In this document: positions 14,601-26,119 of the stretch, in pieces | Numbering within the stretch: the stretch's first letter is position 1 | How the letters are laid out: the number at the start of each line of letters is the position of its first letter | DNA from: Portulaca oleracea | Lineage: Eukaryota; Streptophyta; Magnoliopsida; Caryophyllales; Portulacaceae | Length of the DNA stretch: 64,000 nucleotides | Reading direction: 5' to 3' | Assembly (NCBI GenBank): GCA_029582165.1 | Contig: CM055892.1 | Location: 5,757,254-5,821,253, forward strand | The notes under the pieces: model-generated | The model's database searches: none | What the model was told of the DNA's origin: nothing | The model's input: only the letters and a program-made list of their open reading frames with translations | Position numbers and translations under genes: made by a program

Positions 14601-17600
14601 ATGGGATGTCGCCCATGTTACAAAAGTGGAAAAGAAAAACTCTGTGCCCTCAAACTTGCAGCTCGCAATTCAAAAAACTGTTCGACCTGAAAATCTAGTT
14701 CAGACAGGAAAAACATCGAGCATGGTCAGAATTTTCATCCGGATTTTGACATTTTGACCGATTACTCGTGGGTATGAACACAATGTTTTTTCTTACTTTT
14801 GTTGTCCAAACCCAATTTAGATTCGTCCGAGTTGCCCTACCTCGACCCAAAAAAATGGGAATTTGACATCAATTTTTCGTTGGTTGTCCAATTCATACGG
14901 ACTTGAAATGACCGGAATCTGAATTTCAAACCTGAATTTTTACAGTCATAGCCATGATATTATTAACAAAATCAGGAAAATTCAATTTACTATCACCCAT
15001 TAGCACAATACTAATTAACTATACGACATCCTCAAGGAATAGAGCTTGAAATCTAGGGGCAATGCTGTATCATCAAATATTCATCGGTTCATCTACTAAC
15101 AAGTAGGTCCCCAAATAGCCAAAGGAACTTGATTCCAAACTCCAACAGGCCTACCTTTTCTTCACCCTTTCTACAAGCCGCCAACACACCCTCACACTAG
15201 TTGGTGAAGGGTGAAGAAATGTTAGACCTGTTGGAGTTCGTGAAGGAGGGGCCATAAATCATATCAGGACATGACATAGAAAGGATGTGCAAGTGGAATT
15301 TGTGTGATTTTTGTATGATTAAGGTGTATATGATTGTCCTCCAACCAAATCTGTTTTAATCAAATCACAAATCATATCCTTTCATCAAGGGCATAAACCT
15401 AAATCTGGAAATTGTGTCTTACAGAAATTAGTTCTCAAATGGTATTTCACTTATAGAGGGAACCCCAGTGGTGTTTCCTGGTTGCATCCTGTCAAACCTG
15501 TTCCGTATGTTTGGTCATCACTCATCACTGCCACAAATCATTGATCATTGATTTTTGCTTTCTTCATTTTTCCTCCTAGTGCCCATCTCCTTTCACTTCA
15601 AATTTCTTAGTCCATGGGTTCTGATTTGATTCCCTTCTACTGCTCAATTCACTGCTGCCTGCCCTCTTTCTCTTTCTCCAATGCTTAGATTCAAAATGGC
15701 CGAGGCTCAAAAAGATGCTAAGGCCTACCGTTTCTTCAGTCCATCGAGTCTCTGAAACTAAGTTTTGGCCGGAAATTGGTATGAGTGTATCTAGCAGAAA
15801 AACTGAAGGGGAATGAAAGTTATGTTGTAAACAATATGGGCGACTTTGTGATTATACTTAACTTCAGGGAGTATATATGTAAAAGATCCCTCTAGATTCT
15901 GGCCTGGCCCTAAACATTAAATGGATACAATGCCTAACTTGCTGCTCCCTGCAAGTAATAGCTAGCATTGTGCTTATGATTTCTATTCATTTTGTGGTTC
16001 GGAATATCTAATGAGATGCAGGCTTCCTCCCTCTTTAGTTGACTGGTGCTTTTTGCTTTTTTTTTTTTTTGGTTGATAGGAAAGGAATGGTACTTTTTGC
16101 TTCTTCTAGTGCATACATTGCTTTCTCAATATTTCATTTCCTTTCTGGGCTTGGTTCATGTTCTCTGATGCATGTACTTTAGCGGTAATAAATTCATTAA
16201 GTTATTTGAAGTATTTATTTGTTGTTTCCCTGTTTGCTGCAGATGCCTCTGCTCTTTGAGTAAAATCGCTGGAAAAGGAGCACGATTAATCCAGTTTCTT
16301 ATTCAGGTCTTTATCAAACGTTTGGATGCACTCAGCATTGACAACAAGCAGGTTCGTGTCGGTAATTTTTGATTGAGGCCTCTGTGAGTGACTAGAATGA
16401 AATAGTGAGAAAACAATGTCTGTACTAGCATGCAAACTGAATCCTGCATGAATAACATGGTGGTGATCTGCTGTTCTGTTAAAGATGCCTGTAGGAAGCT
16501 CCTATCATGTGCTTGAATCATGATTGGCTCAGCCGGTGCAAATCCTAGTTGTATCAAAAAGGATTGTGACAAGAATGTCTCATTAGAAAGTTCAGTCCTG
16601 TTTATGAATTTTGAAAGCATAGCAGTTTTTGTGTTTTGTGCTTCGGTTATCAATATGACAATGGGGCTTAAATCAAGGTCTGTTTGTTTCTTTTCCCCAA
16701 CCAGCAGATGTTGACCTTTATCTCACTATGTAATGTTCACAGTGCAAGCTCCAAATTGTTTGGTTTAGGTTTGTTTTGTTGCCTAGTGCTGGGTCTCTAT
16801 GGATGACGTGATTAGTGTTTGGGATTAAATGTTTGAATAAAAAAGTTAACGCAAATAGCATGCTATTGATCCACAGTTCTGTGAAAGATGCCTTTGAAAA
16901 GCTCCTAATTAAGATGTCCATGAGTCATGATCAGCTCAGCCATCAGAAAACTCTCAGTACTCAGTAGCATCAAAAAGGAATGTGATGTGAATACCTCAGA
17001 AGAACATTCAATCATATTTTCTGAATTTTGAAGTCTAACAATTCTTTTTGTACATGGGCGACATCTCCTGGATGTCCTTGCAATAGTTCTTTTGATTACT
17101 TACTGAGAAAATAGTTCTTTTGGCATTGTGTACTTCAGTTATCAATTTGACTATTGGGCTTAAATGAAGGTCTATTTGTGTCTGGAGAGTGTCAATTCCT
17201 TTCTCTTAGTTTGATCCACTGAGTGTATGTAGCTGCTATGTACTTCCTCTGAGAAATTAGAAAAATGAGAGAATCTTTCGGACAATGGATCATACGTCTT
17301 GATATCCTTCTCATTTCCTCATTACGTATCGGTTTGGTTGTCAGCATCTGGACTTTGCTGATTGTGCAAAATTTACACATTAATTATTTCTTAACTGCCA
17401 GTTGAGTGCATGGGTCATGTACTTTGTGTAGTTGGAATTAATGTGATTTCTTTGTTTCTAAAACACATAATGCTAAGACTACACTTCAGTACTTCACTAA
17501 AAAAGATTAGGCATGGTAATGTTGTGTTTTCAACAGTTTTAGAGGAAAATTCAGGCCGTATATTGGCAGATAATTTGTAGATTTATGATGATACAGATTT

Positions 17601-20600
17601 TTCAAAATATGGGCAGATTTGTAGGCTCGCAGAAAGGTAATATGAAAACGTTGACAATATACTCCCTCCGTTCTGAATTAATTGACACTTTGACTAACTT
17701 ATTTTGTTTCAAAATAATTGTCACTTTCCATTTTCCAATAACTAATTTAATTATTGCATATAATAATCAATTACTATATTATCTTTTTACTTTTTCTTCA
17801 CATAGAAACTTTTCACATCCCTCCTAGAAACTTATTTTAGTCATGGTAGGGTGCATGGCCCTTTCCAAACTACTTGTGAGCCATTGTCTGGATAGTAATG
17901 AAATGGCATAATGAAGATCTGTGGGTGGAAGTCTCTCGCTCTCTCTTTTGTTTTTTTTTTTTTTTTTTTTGGGGGGGGGGGGTGGTTAGGTGTTTGAATC
18001 TTTAAAAAAATATCAAGACTTGTAGAATGCATAAAAAAATATCAATATTTGTAAAATGCATCAAATTTTTGTTTGGATTGATATGCTAGAAGATTGGATT
18101 CAGTTCCCCTAAATCCTTGTTCCAAATTCTGTCACCAATCGCATGTCGTTTTGACTAGAAGAACTTGCTAAATCTTTCATGACACCTCATTTTCATACTT
18201 ATTTTGCTGCGTTTGGTTGCTTCGTTTCTTTAATGTAGTGGTTTGCTGCCCCCTTGGTGTGCCTATACAGTTTTGTCTGTTGCTCTGTTTGCCTTTTCAA
18301 TTTTCTCGTGCTTGTAAAGTTCATAAATTTGTGCTTGTTGCTGACATTTGTTTTTTTTTTTTTTAAAAATCTAGCAAATAGGCAGATCTTTATTTTGCCT
18401 TGGGGTTCTCATCCGCTATGGTAACCCACTTTTGAATGGATCCAGTGGAGGTATCGATATTCCTGGCAGTCTCAGTTTGTTTAAGAAGTACCTCCTTGTA
18501 GAGGATTTTGCTATAAAAGTCAGAGCTTTGCAGGTAAGAAGTATTCCCCATGTGTCCCCTTTTGACCTATCATTTGATGTCTGTTCTCACATGGATGTAA
18601 ACTTCCCAGGCATTAGGTTTTGTGTTGATTGCCAGACCTGAATGCATGTTGGATAGGGATGTTGAAAAAATTTTGATGGCAACATTATCATCTAGTTGTG
18701 ATGATCGTCTGAAGGTGGGGTTTCTCTTATCTCATATTCCACTATCCAACATGTTATGCTTCACTTTCTTTGCTGAAGTAAAATGTGCTTAACAGCTCCA
18801 GGCCTTGCAAAATATGTATGACTATCTCCTCGATGCTGAAAGTCAGTTGCAGTCTGACAAAGTTGAAGATAATGTAGTTGATTGCTCCGGAGGCAGGGGC
18901 TCTGCTGTGCCGGTTGCTGCAGGTGCGGGTGATACTAATATTTGCGGTGGAATAGTGCAGTTATATTGGGATCGTATCTTGGAAAGAAGTTTAGACAAAA
19001 ATGAGCAAATTCGGCAGTCAGCCCTAAAGGCAAGGGTCCAAGCTTTTTTTTCTTCATTTAATCCTTCTGTTGCAATTGAGCATGGTGACGGTGAATGGGC
19101 CGGAAATTGTACGTAGTATGAGCAAGTTCAAGAAGTCATTTGAAGGTGATAATTAGATAAGAAAGAAGAAAATAATTGGCATATAATGCTTTTAAAAACA
19201 ATCACAAGTATTTTCAGTATTAGTAAAGTCAAGTATTCAATAGGGGTATGAGAAAGGTTAGCTGGGATGTTTTCTCTGAGATTGTGCAATTAATTGGTGC
19301 ATTTTGTTGCTGGAAAGTGTAGCTTGAAAGGAGTCTGAGAGTTGAATGCCTTTTCTTGACGAAAAGTACAGTCTAAGTTGATCTTGGTCTGTTTGCGGCT
19401 ACAACTGGTTGCAAGTACTTATTTTGTTAACATGTCCTGTGAATTAATCAGAGCCTTATATCTGATTTCGTTCTGTGTAGATTGTGGAAGTTGCTTTGCG
19501 CCAAGGCCTTGTTCACCCAATTACTTGTGTGCCATACCTAATTGCATTGGAAACAGATCCTCTGGAAGCAAACTCAAAATTGGCACATCATCTGCTAATG
19601 AATATGCATGAAAAGTACTCTGCTGACACTTTGTTGATTGTTTAATTCTTTTGGGCTGATCTCGACCCCTCTGCTTACTGTTCAATTTTTGCTTCAGATA
19701 TCCAGCCTTCTTTGAAAGCCGTCTGGGCGATGGCCTCCAGTTGTCGTTTAACTTCATCAGGTCAATGAGTGAAGTTTCTGTAGATTCAAACACCTGTACC
19801 CAATATCGAACAGGAGTGTCTGAGGATGCATCATTTACTAATGCAAGACTTGGAGTTTCACGCATTTACAAGCTTATACGTGGAAACCGTGTTGCTAGGA
19901 ACAAATTCATGTCATCAGTTATCCGCAAATTTGATAATCCTACATGGAGTGAAACAGTTGTCCCTTTCTTGATGTAGGTGGCCCTCTATTTTGCGTTCTC
20001 TTTACTTTATGTTGAATGATGACTTACCAAAATGATGTTGCTTTGTTATTGCCTAGGTACTGCACGGATATTCTTGCCTTGCTTCCTTTCACAATACCAG
20101 ATGAGCCTTTGTACTTAGTTTACACTATAAATCGAGTTATACAAGTCAGATCTGGGACACTGGAAGCAAGTTTAAAGGCTTATAGTTCCCACTTCTCCCA
20201 TCGAATCTCCGAGAAGTTTCTCACCGAAAATGGAAGCATTTGGCATGGTTCACTTGTGGATGGGCAATTTTATGCTTCTGGTGTATCTTTAGAGTTAAAT
20301 GGCACACTGCAGGGGCCAGCTGATCCACAATCTTATATTCATCCGACAGTGAAGCACGAAAATATGGAGAATAGCAATTTAGGAGCTCGTCCGTTGACTG
20401 AAGATGATCAACAGAGAATACAGGTAAACGTGCTCTGGAAGCAAACTTTTTATATGATGCATTCCCCTGCCTACAGGTTCACCCCTGCATCCCTGCCGAT
20501 GATGAATTAAGAATAAAAGAAAAAAGAAATCATGCATCCATATCTAGATTTGCAGGCCTCAAGATTTATCAATAAGTCATTGAGTTGCAATCTCTCTCTT

Positions 20601-23600
20601 TTGCTGCGTTGCTTTGTGAGGAAAAAAAGAAAGGAGAAGGGGGGGGGGGGGGTCACAAAGGGTTCTGTTGTTGAACTGCTTGCTGAATAGCCTACATATA
20701 CCTTGCAGGATGTATTTTAGTTTGCTGATGGATTTGCTGTACTCTGTGCTTTTGTTTTCCTTTTGGTGTTTATGATCCACATTGAAATAGTACACATGGT
20801 TTGTGTGAACTTAAACCTGGAAAATTTTCCCCCTCTTCCCAAATGGAGAAAAGGAAAGAAAAAGAAGTAGAAAGATGATTCACTTTGGATTTTCTTGATA
20901 TTATTCTTATAGAGAGCTTATGTACTTGAGATTATTTTTATGTTTGCCTCCTTTTGTACATGGGTGTCATCTCCTAGTGTCTATTAATACATATTTTTTA
21001 TTACTAAAAAAAAAAAAGAAAAAAGTAGTTGAACATTGAAGATGTATACGATGTGTTGTATCAAGGCTTTTATCTCTTTGCAGGCTGTCTGTGTTGCAGC
21101 TACGGCTCTCCAGCTCCTCCTAAAACTAAAGAGACACTTGAAGATTATGTACAGTTTGGATGATGTCCGATGCCAAGTAGGACTCTGTATGCTAGTGTTA
21201 GTGTTATTTCTGGTTAGTTCTTATAAATCTGATCTGAACTTTGAGGATGTGAATTGTTTGCCAGGCATTTTCTCCCTCTGAACTCCCCAAGTCCGGCGAG
21301 GTCCTTACCAGACAGAATATTCCTTTTAGCGTTGGCAACATACACATCAGTTTACCTTCTACGTCAGAAGAGTTGACCCAGAGATATCAGGTACGTGATA
21401 CAGTCCACATACTTGCTTGGAAATGTTCCAGAGGCAGCATACGTATGAGATGTTTTAATATTTGTCCAAACTTGGTCATGCATGTTGGTTCAGCTTTCTT
21501 TCTTTTATATGAATCTAAAGAATAAATCATGATTAGGTGTCTAAACTTGCGTAATGGTTGGTATTATCTTTACGGTTGTGCTTGGAAATGTTCTAGAAGC
21601 ATACGTATGAGATGTTTTAATATTTGTCCAAAATTGGTCATGCATGTTGGTTCAGCTTTCTTTCTTTTATATGAATCTAAAGAATAAATCATGATTAGGT
21701 GTCTAAACTTGCGTAATGGTTGGTATTATCTTTACGGTTGTGCTTGAGGTCCTGTTTTTGAATCCAATTGTTTACTTCAAGTTGACATTAGCATTTATTT
21801 TGTCACTCACCCTTTCAAGTTTCAACTTTTATTGCTTTATTTCTTTTCTTTTTTCCATTTAAAGTATTCCTTGTACATTTTTTACCCCTATTATTGTTGC
21901 TTCTTTGTTGTTATTTGCTTTTATCCCCACCACCCCCAATCCCTCAGACCCAGCCCAAGCCCACTGCATAAGTTCTTTTGTTCTTTTGACAAGGAAAAGA
22001 AGAAAGAATATGTTAAAATCAAAATCAGGGTGTTGGGTGCAAAAATAGCATCCTATACAAGACTATCCACAAAGTGTGCACGATGACGAGAAGATTATTC
22101 GCAAAAGTTTGCTTCAAGCTAGAAGCAAAGCAAGTTCAAGAAAATCTCGTTGAAATGTTGTAGAGGCAACCCTTCACCCTCAAAAAATCTCCTAATTCTT
22201 CACAGTTCACACCCTACCACCCAAGAAAGGCAAAGGGGAAACAAAACACATCATCATCTTACAAAAAAGATGGTTTTAAGTATAGTTACCTAATTTTGGT
22301 CCTCCCTCCTTGGATCTGCAATCCTACATCCTATGTCCAAATGAGAGTTTGATAGTGACCTAATTAGTCGAGGATTGTGCTCCAGGTCAAGAAATTGACT
22401 GATCCCATTTCTCGCACTGACATTAGTTTCCTTTTTCTAAATGTCTTGGGAATGTTTGGGTGAAACCGATGAAAATCATGGATGGAAGCCTCAAGAGAAG
22501 CCATGGGAGAAACTCAAGTAAATTTGGAACAGAACTTAGATGCAAAGAAAGATGGATGGAGAACCCGGGGGAGGGGGGGGGGGTGTTGAGAGACCTGGTG
22601 TGATTTAGTGACTATATATTTTCGAAAAAGAACGTTGTCTTGTAGGGCTGGCTGCTGGAGAGATAACATTGCCTGGGGAGAGAGAGAGAGAGAGAGGAGC
22701 AGATTCATACGATTTTAAAGTTTAAAGAATTTCCTAGAATATCTATACGGTATACAGCTGGTCATGGATGGATGTTATTATGTTACTAATTTTATGACTT
22801 TCTTTTTTAAAAAAATTGATAGAAGGTCTAAATTAATTATGAGGCTAAGGGTTAGTGTTAGGCCAATCGGACAAATTATTAATGAACACATTTTTCATCT
22901 AATGCACTTAATTTTAGATTGAGATGGGTAATTATTACTTGCCTACTTATAATTGGACTTTTTAATTTATTGAACCAAAAAAACATTTAACAGCGAATTA
23001 CAATCCAAACTAACATTCCTATTGAACCTACCCCCTTGATCCAGAATTTATCAAATTTATGATTTTGATCCCAACTTCCATCCTTGATCCAAATTGATCT
23101 CCAGTCCAGGTAACTATGGGTGTAACCAAATGATGACTATCCCCAAACTCTGCCTCGGCGAAAGAGGAAGAGCTAAACGTCCCATGATTGCAAATGTAAT
23201 GTGTCTCGATAAAATTGTCATCTAAGCGATGAAAAGGAATTTCATCACCCTCAAAAGCTCTTTGATTAGTCTCTTCAAAGACAGCACAAGATCACGAGCT
23301 GCATGTTATTTTCTCAAAAACAAGGATAAAAAATTCATTGAACTAGCCAGCTTAAAAAAGGATGGTCATCCATAACCTCATATAAGCTCTCAGAAGGTCT
23401 TGAAGTCAGCTAACCTCCACTGCACTTGCTGTAAAGATTTGGTCTTTGGTAAGGTGTTAAGAATCAGAGAAATATTTGTCATGGACTCTTAATGGTTGAA
23501 ATTACCCCAAATATCTTAAAGAATCCAAAGAACTTTTGGCATTCAATTCTGGCAGATTTTCTGGAGAATCTTAAATCAGGTATAGCTTCCCTAGAAGACT

Positions 23601-26119
23601 TATCAAACTAATGTCTTATTAAGGTTCCAAGTCACAACAGATCCAGAAGATGACTCAATTATTGTATCTTAAGGTAGCGTACAATGCATCAAGTTTTCCC
23701 AAATAGTCAACATATTGAAAGTTAGAGAACAAAAAAAGGAAATGAAAAGAAAAAGGTGAGCAGGATTGGAAATCAATAAGGACGAAGGGAGAGTGAAACA
23801 CAAGGCTAGAAAATGACATAGATTGACAATGCACTAATGATTGATGACCTTTTTACCTAGATTCTGCATAGGAGCTATTTATTGAGCTGCACCTTGTCCT
23901 TCTGCTGACAGTATATTTTGTTGAACTTATAATTTGGCAAAGTGTCCTAAGTCAAGTGACATGATAATTAATACATTTTGCGGAGTGGCCAGAACCAAGC
24001 CGGTAATCAAACTGGTTAAGATATGGATCATGGTTGGAATGCTCATATTGGTCTGGGCTTATAAAGTTGGCATTTTCCCCCTTTGGTGCATTTATAATCA
24101 CTACATCTTCATTTATAAAAATATGGATTAGTCCACCATTTTAAGTATTTACGTGATAATTTTTATTTTTTAAAAGTAATATTTAGTGAAAATATTATGG
24201 TTTTTGTTCTATTTGGAAGATCGATATTATATAGGGACATCTGGGTACCGTGTGGCACTAAATAAAGTTAGTCCATATAGGTAAAGGTAGTACTTTTTCC
24301 ACAGGAAAAGTAGCTCTGGAATCGTAGTCACATTAATATAAGCATCCAAAAAATCAAAGCTTCAAGGCTGCAAAAGTGTGTGATGGTAAAAAGTTAAGCC
24401 CAGTGAAAGGAAATTAAAACAATGACTTGCACAGTTGAAACTAGACACAGAATATTCCAAAATCTTGCTGAGGCCATCGACTCGAAAAAGCATTAGTTCC
24501 TAATGAGTTTTTTTTTGCCCCAAGTGAAAATTAAATATGAAATTTAAATCTGCCTGAACCGGTTCTCAGAAGCAATTGAACCCAGAAAAACTGGCTAGCC
24601 GAACCTGTTTCTGGCCAGTTCTTGTCAGGTTCATTGCTTATCTGGTTTGAAGGCAGCTTTTGGACTAGATGATCTTCTGGTTCAGAGCGAACTGGTCAGA
24701 TTACTGATAAAAAAAACAAAAAACCTGGTCGGACTGGTTTGTTTGACCTCAGGCGTTTTAAGGAAATAACAATGAGAGCTAGAAAGGAAAAAAAAAAAAA
24801 AAAAAACGGCATTCTAATGAGCTCTGTCTTCTGCTGCAGCTAGTAGTTCATCTGTTTTAATTGTTTAACCCATACCTTTCTTCCCGTTTAGATCCCTGTC
24901 TGCAACTCTCATTTTCTGTTGCTACAATAATTGGCAATTTTCCCTCTAAGTTTGACAAAGTGCGATGTATAATGCTCTCTATTATATGCTGAACTAGAAG
25001 TAAGCTGATATAAGTCAAATAACTATATAGGGCCTAGTACCTAAATTTTCTGGGACGGTAAAAGGTGATGAGCTGATGACAACTACCAATGGTAATAATG
25101 GCAGGAAGAGAGGGATAGGGTTGTGAAAAGAAATCCCTGATCCCCTTTAGAGATAACCAAAGTCGAAAGCGGTCCTAAATTTGACACTTTCCCTGCTCCT
25201 AAACTATTACTACCTTCTTGCCTCAGAGAGTTTGGGCCGAAGAACTAGCCCAAGAATTATCAATGGCGGGTCTGGGCATGGTTGACAATTAATGTCTGGT
25301 GCAAGAGTTTGCAGCCACCCTTGTGAACTGATGTAGTGTGGTGTTAGTCCTGTTTGCTAGTGATCTTATTGTCATTGGATTGGGGGAACGAGGACCCTTT
25401 GAGTGTGTGGACACTTCTTGAACACACTGAGGTATGCTGATCAGTACTATTTTTGGGGGCTGGACTGGGTGAGTGTTGTCCTTCATTTGAAGTGGTTTGA
25501 GTTTGTTGTTAGGATACGGGATTTGATTGGCTTCTTTGTAGGATGCTTTCTTTGCATCCCATTCTTTGGGCTTTGCTAACCGCACCTAAAAACGCAAAGA
25601 TGCTACCTCAGAGTCCTGCCGTAAAGGTTAACAAGGGCCGTCTAGACTCTAGATGTACACAATCTTTGAAGTGCGTAGTGCTTGTTTATGTTGACTTGGA
25701 CCCTAGATTTAACTGGTGTTAATTACAACTTAATCCTTGGAAGAAAAAAAAGAAAAAGGTAGCAGACAGTTCAATGAAGCATCATACTTCATTCCAATTC
25801 ACTTTAAAGCTGAAAAAATTGCCCAATTTATTTACTTATTGTACTACTAAAGTAATATTTGACTGAAAAAACTGGTTATTCTTTGTTTTGTTTCTTTGTA
25901 AAATAGGAATTCAAGAATGCACTGAGGGAAGATACTGTTGACTACTCAGCCTACACCGCAAATATCAAAAGGAAACGTCCGGCCTCCAGGGGCCGGCCTA
26001 GTAGAATGATGATGAGAGGCAATGAAGATGATGAAGGCGATGATGAAGATTATACAGGAGGGCGGAGGAGTTATACGGGCCGGCAAAGCGGTAGGGGCAG
26101 AGGAAGCAGGCGGTTTTAG
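2116..26119 (+). CDS. SCC2: Sister chromatid cohesion protein SCC2 / Nipped-B-like cohesin loader (26 exons, 5' end missing)
   Basis: Cohesin-loading subunit: with SCC4 it loads cohesin rings onto chromatin in the nucleus (family knowledge). Exons read by eye: 2116-2167, 2522-2646, 2730-2838, 2941-3197, 5214-5318, 5437-5548, 6107-6200, 6412-6598, 6708-7741, 8993-9203, 9289-9339, 9500-9658, 9746-9913, 12541-12831, 12904-13056, 13832-14001, 16243-16351, 18375-18533, 18610-18714, 18796-19029, 19481-19614, 19698-19973, 20057-20423, 21084-21176, 21265-21390, 25907-26119. They total 5,094 nt, keep phase at every junction and end at a TAG. In the visible 1,697 aa, a basic/acidic linker (6,107-6,200) precedes a C4HC3 PHD finger (~residues 581-625). 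HEAT-like helices follow (9,289-9,913), then the Nipped-B C-terminal region (18,610-20,423) and an Arg/Gly-rich tail. The PHD finger is typical of plant SCC2. Arabidopsis SCC2 is ~1,850 aa, so the N-terminus is missing. The first exon is the least certain. The intron at 19,030 starts with GC. Confidence 0.93.
3392..3767. mobile_element. MITE with long inverted repeats and perfect 9-bp target duplication (Mutator-like) in an SCC2 intron
   Basis: The 376-bp element is nearly a full-length palindrome. Ends GGGAAATTGGATTCTAATAA and its complement pair up, as do inner blocks around GTGTGAC and the CACGTCATC segments on either side of a central G-rich loop near 3,575. It is flanked on both sides by TTTAATATT (3,383-3,391 and 3,768-3,776). 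A 9-bp duplication and long inverted repeats fit a non-autonomous Mutator-type element. Confidence 0.85.
4161..4196. repeat. (GT)n microsatellite
   Basis: About 18 GT repeats in the intron 3,198-5,213 of SCC2, followed by a short (GGGGA)n stretch near 4,218-4,236. Confidence 0.95.
4320..5150 (+). mobile_element. L1-type LINE fragment: zf-RVT region and 3' end
   Basis: Translating across several frameshifts gives the C-terminal part of a plant L1 ORF2. A WD..F.R.FNN.E segment near 4,337 is followed by the zf-RVT-like region (a CIWNSI-like phrase, FFAW-like, a cysteine pair, LLLYC, LWHLG) at ~4,520-4,850. The ending KERNQRIFE-like phrase lies near 4,890. The tract ends in the typical plant L1 tail (CATCCCC..GGTGTCC..TTTTGATTACTTGTAA plus a T/A-rich run, ~5,085-5,145). 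It lies in sense orientation in an SCC2 intron and is dead. The open frame 4,432-4,866 is part of this remnant, not a host gene. Confidence 0.75.
5584..5632. repeat. (CTT)n followed by poly-T, possible antisense L1 tail
   Basis: CTT repeats run into ~22 T and then TGTTGATAAGCAAG, the complement of an L1-like TTATCAA-poly(A) tail. It probably marks the 3' end of a minus-strand retroposed fragment extending right (5,632-5,900), whose body I do not recognise. The same T-run/GTTGATAGG arrangement recurs at 16,057-16,082. Confidence 0.45.
7407..7541 (+). other. PHD finger inside SCC2
   Basis: Within the large exon 6,708-7,741 the spacing is Cys-x2-Cys, a CxxC pair (CQGC), His-x4-Cys with the FHSTC motif, then a final CPLC pair after a tryptophan. 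This is a complete C4HC3 zinc-binding PHD finger. PHD fingers generally read histone H3 tails; which mark this one binds cannot be told from the sequence. Animal and fungal loaders lack this finger and plant SCC2 has it, which supports the gene assignment. Confidence 0.92.
7742..8992. other. SCC2 intron, no recognised element
   Basis: An intron of about 1.25 kb between the PHD-containing exon and the next. It is AT-rich with T and A runs. I saw no coding exon, RNA gene or defined transposon. Confidence 0.6.
10310..11020 (+). mobile_element. L1-type LINE fragment (reverse transcriptase N-part) in an SCC2 intron
   Basis: 10,310-10,590 translates, with stops and frameshifts, to the plant L1 signature just before and at the start of the RT domain: a [10 protein letters not shown] motif, then [11 protein letters not shown], then a DGFNIAF-like phrase corresponding to the family's GPDGF..AFF motif. 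Sequence up to 11,020 (ATCTTATTTTCCTATCAAAA) could be its tail. It is inactive. The rest of the intron (9,914-12,540) is AT-rich with an unusual GC-rich patch (separate entry). Confidence 0.65.
11389..11920. repeat. GC-rich, GGGCGCA-type repetitive patch in an SCC2 intron
   Basis: Phrases such as CCCGGGGCGCAAAAA, GGGCGCACCCCG, GGGGCGCAGGGCCC and GCCCGAGGAGCC stand out from the AT-rich intron. They alternate with CT-rich sequence at 11,600-11,770. This looks like a degenerate, high-copy plant repeat. No transposon boundary or coding capacity could be defined, and the open frames here are low-complexity. Confidence 0.35.
13425..13688. mobile_element. Stowaway-like (Tc1/mariner) MITE in an SCC2 intron
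   Basis: Left end CGTCTGTCCCATATTACTTG and right end ACAAGTATTATGGGATGGAGG are inverted repeats of the CTCCCTCCGTCCCATA type common in plants. They are flanked by TA (13,423-13,424 and 13,689-13,690), the expected Stowaway target site. It is about 264 bp, AT-rich and non-coding. Confidence 0.75.
14002..16242. other. SCC2 intron with a ~100-bp hairpin, otherwise unrecognised
   Basis: A 2.2-kb intron. 15,139-15,241 contains two inverted arms (AAACTCCAACAGGCCTACC on the left and its diverged complement ending near 15,237, with matching TTCTTCACCC/GGGTGAAGAA blocks). A poly-T run at ~14,485-14,505 is followed by GGGGAGGG. No exon or transposase was seen. Confidence 0.5.
16440..17180. repeat. Diverged direct duplication in an SCC2 intron, one copy interrupted by an L1 tail
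   Basis: Copy A (~16,440-16,695) and copy B (~16,850-17,180) share ordered phrases: TGATCTGCTGTTCTGTTAAAG versus TGATCCACAGTTCTGTGAAAG, then AGCTCCTA, ATCATGAT, TCAGCC, CATCAAAAAGGA, GAATTTTGAA, and GGGCTTAAATCAAGGTCT versus GGGCTTAAATGAAGGTCT. Copy B contains an extra ~65 bp at ~17,047-17,110 reading TACATGGGCGACATCTCC..TTTTGATTACTTACTGAG, which resembles a plant L1 3' end. Confidence 0.65.
17661..17830. mobile_element. Truncated Stowaway-like MITE
   Basis: TACTCCCTCCGTTCTGAATT followed by AATTGACACTTTGACTAAC is a typical Stowaway left end and subterminal region. A matching right end is not present, so the copy looks truncated by ~17,830. A T24-G10 run follows at 17,948-17,982 within the same SCC2 intron. 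Confidence 0.5.
20930..21020 (+). mobile_element. L1 3'-end remnant in an SCC2 intron
   Basis: TTTTGTACATGGGTGTCATC, then CTAGTGTCTATTAATACAT and TTTTTTATTACT before a 12-base A run, is the terminal arrangement of plant L1 elements (also seen at ~5,085-5,145 and ~17,047-17,110). Only the tail is recognisable, just upstream of the exon at 21,084. Confidence 0.5.
21391..25906. other. 4.5-kb last intron of SCC2
   Basis: Starts GTACGT and ends AATAG before the final exon. It holds the tandem duplication at 21,414-21,740, a C/T-rich patch (21,900-21,970), a G run (22,566-22,582), a (GA)n run (22,680-22,697) and an A run (~24,788-24,806). A patch at 24,545-24,745 is rich in AACCGG/CTGGTT-type phrases and may be a decayed MITE. 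No exon-like conservation or transposase was recognised. The minus-strand open frame at 25,289-25,585 is not a gene I can support. Confidence 0.6.
21414..21740. repeat. Tandem duplication, two ~165-bp copies, in the last SCC2 intron
   Basis: 21,414-21,578 and 21,579-21,740 are almost identical. Both begin TGCTTGGAAATGTTC and run through CATACGTATGAGATG to TATCTTTACGGTTG. Differences are a short deletion (GAGGCAGC versus GAAGC) and a few substitutions, so the duplication is fairly recent. It is intronic and non-coding. Confidence 0.9.

Noticed and set aside
24545..24745. CCGGTT/CTGGTT-rich patch as a defined MITE
   Set aside because: The phrases suggest a decayed element, but I could not define ends or a target duplication.
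25289..25585. 98-codon minus-strand frame in the last SCC2 intron
   Set aside because: No recognisable motif, no supporting exon structure, and it could be chance in a less AT-rich patch.
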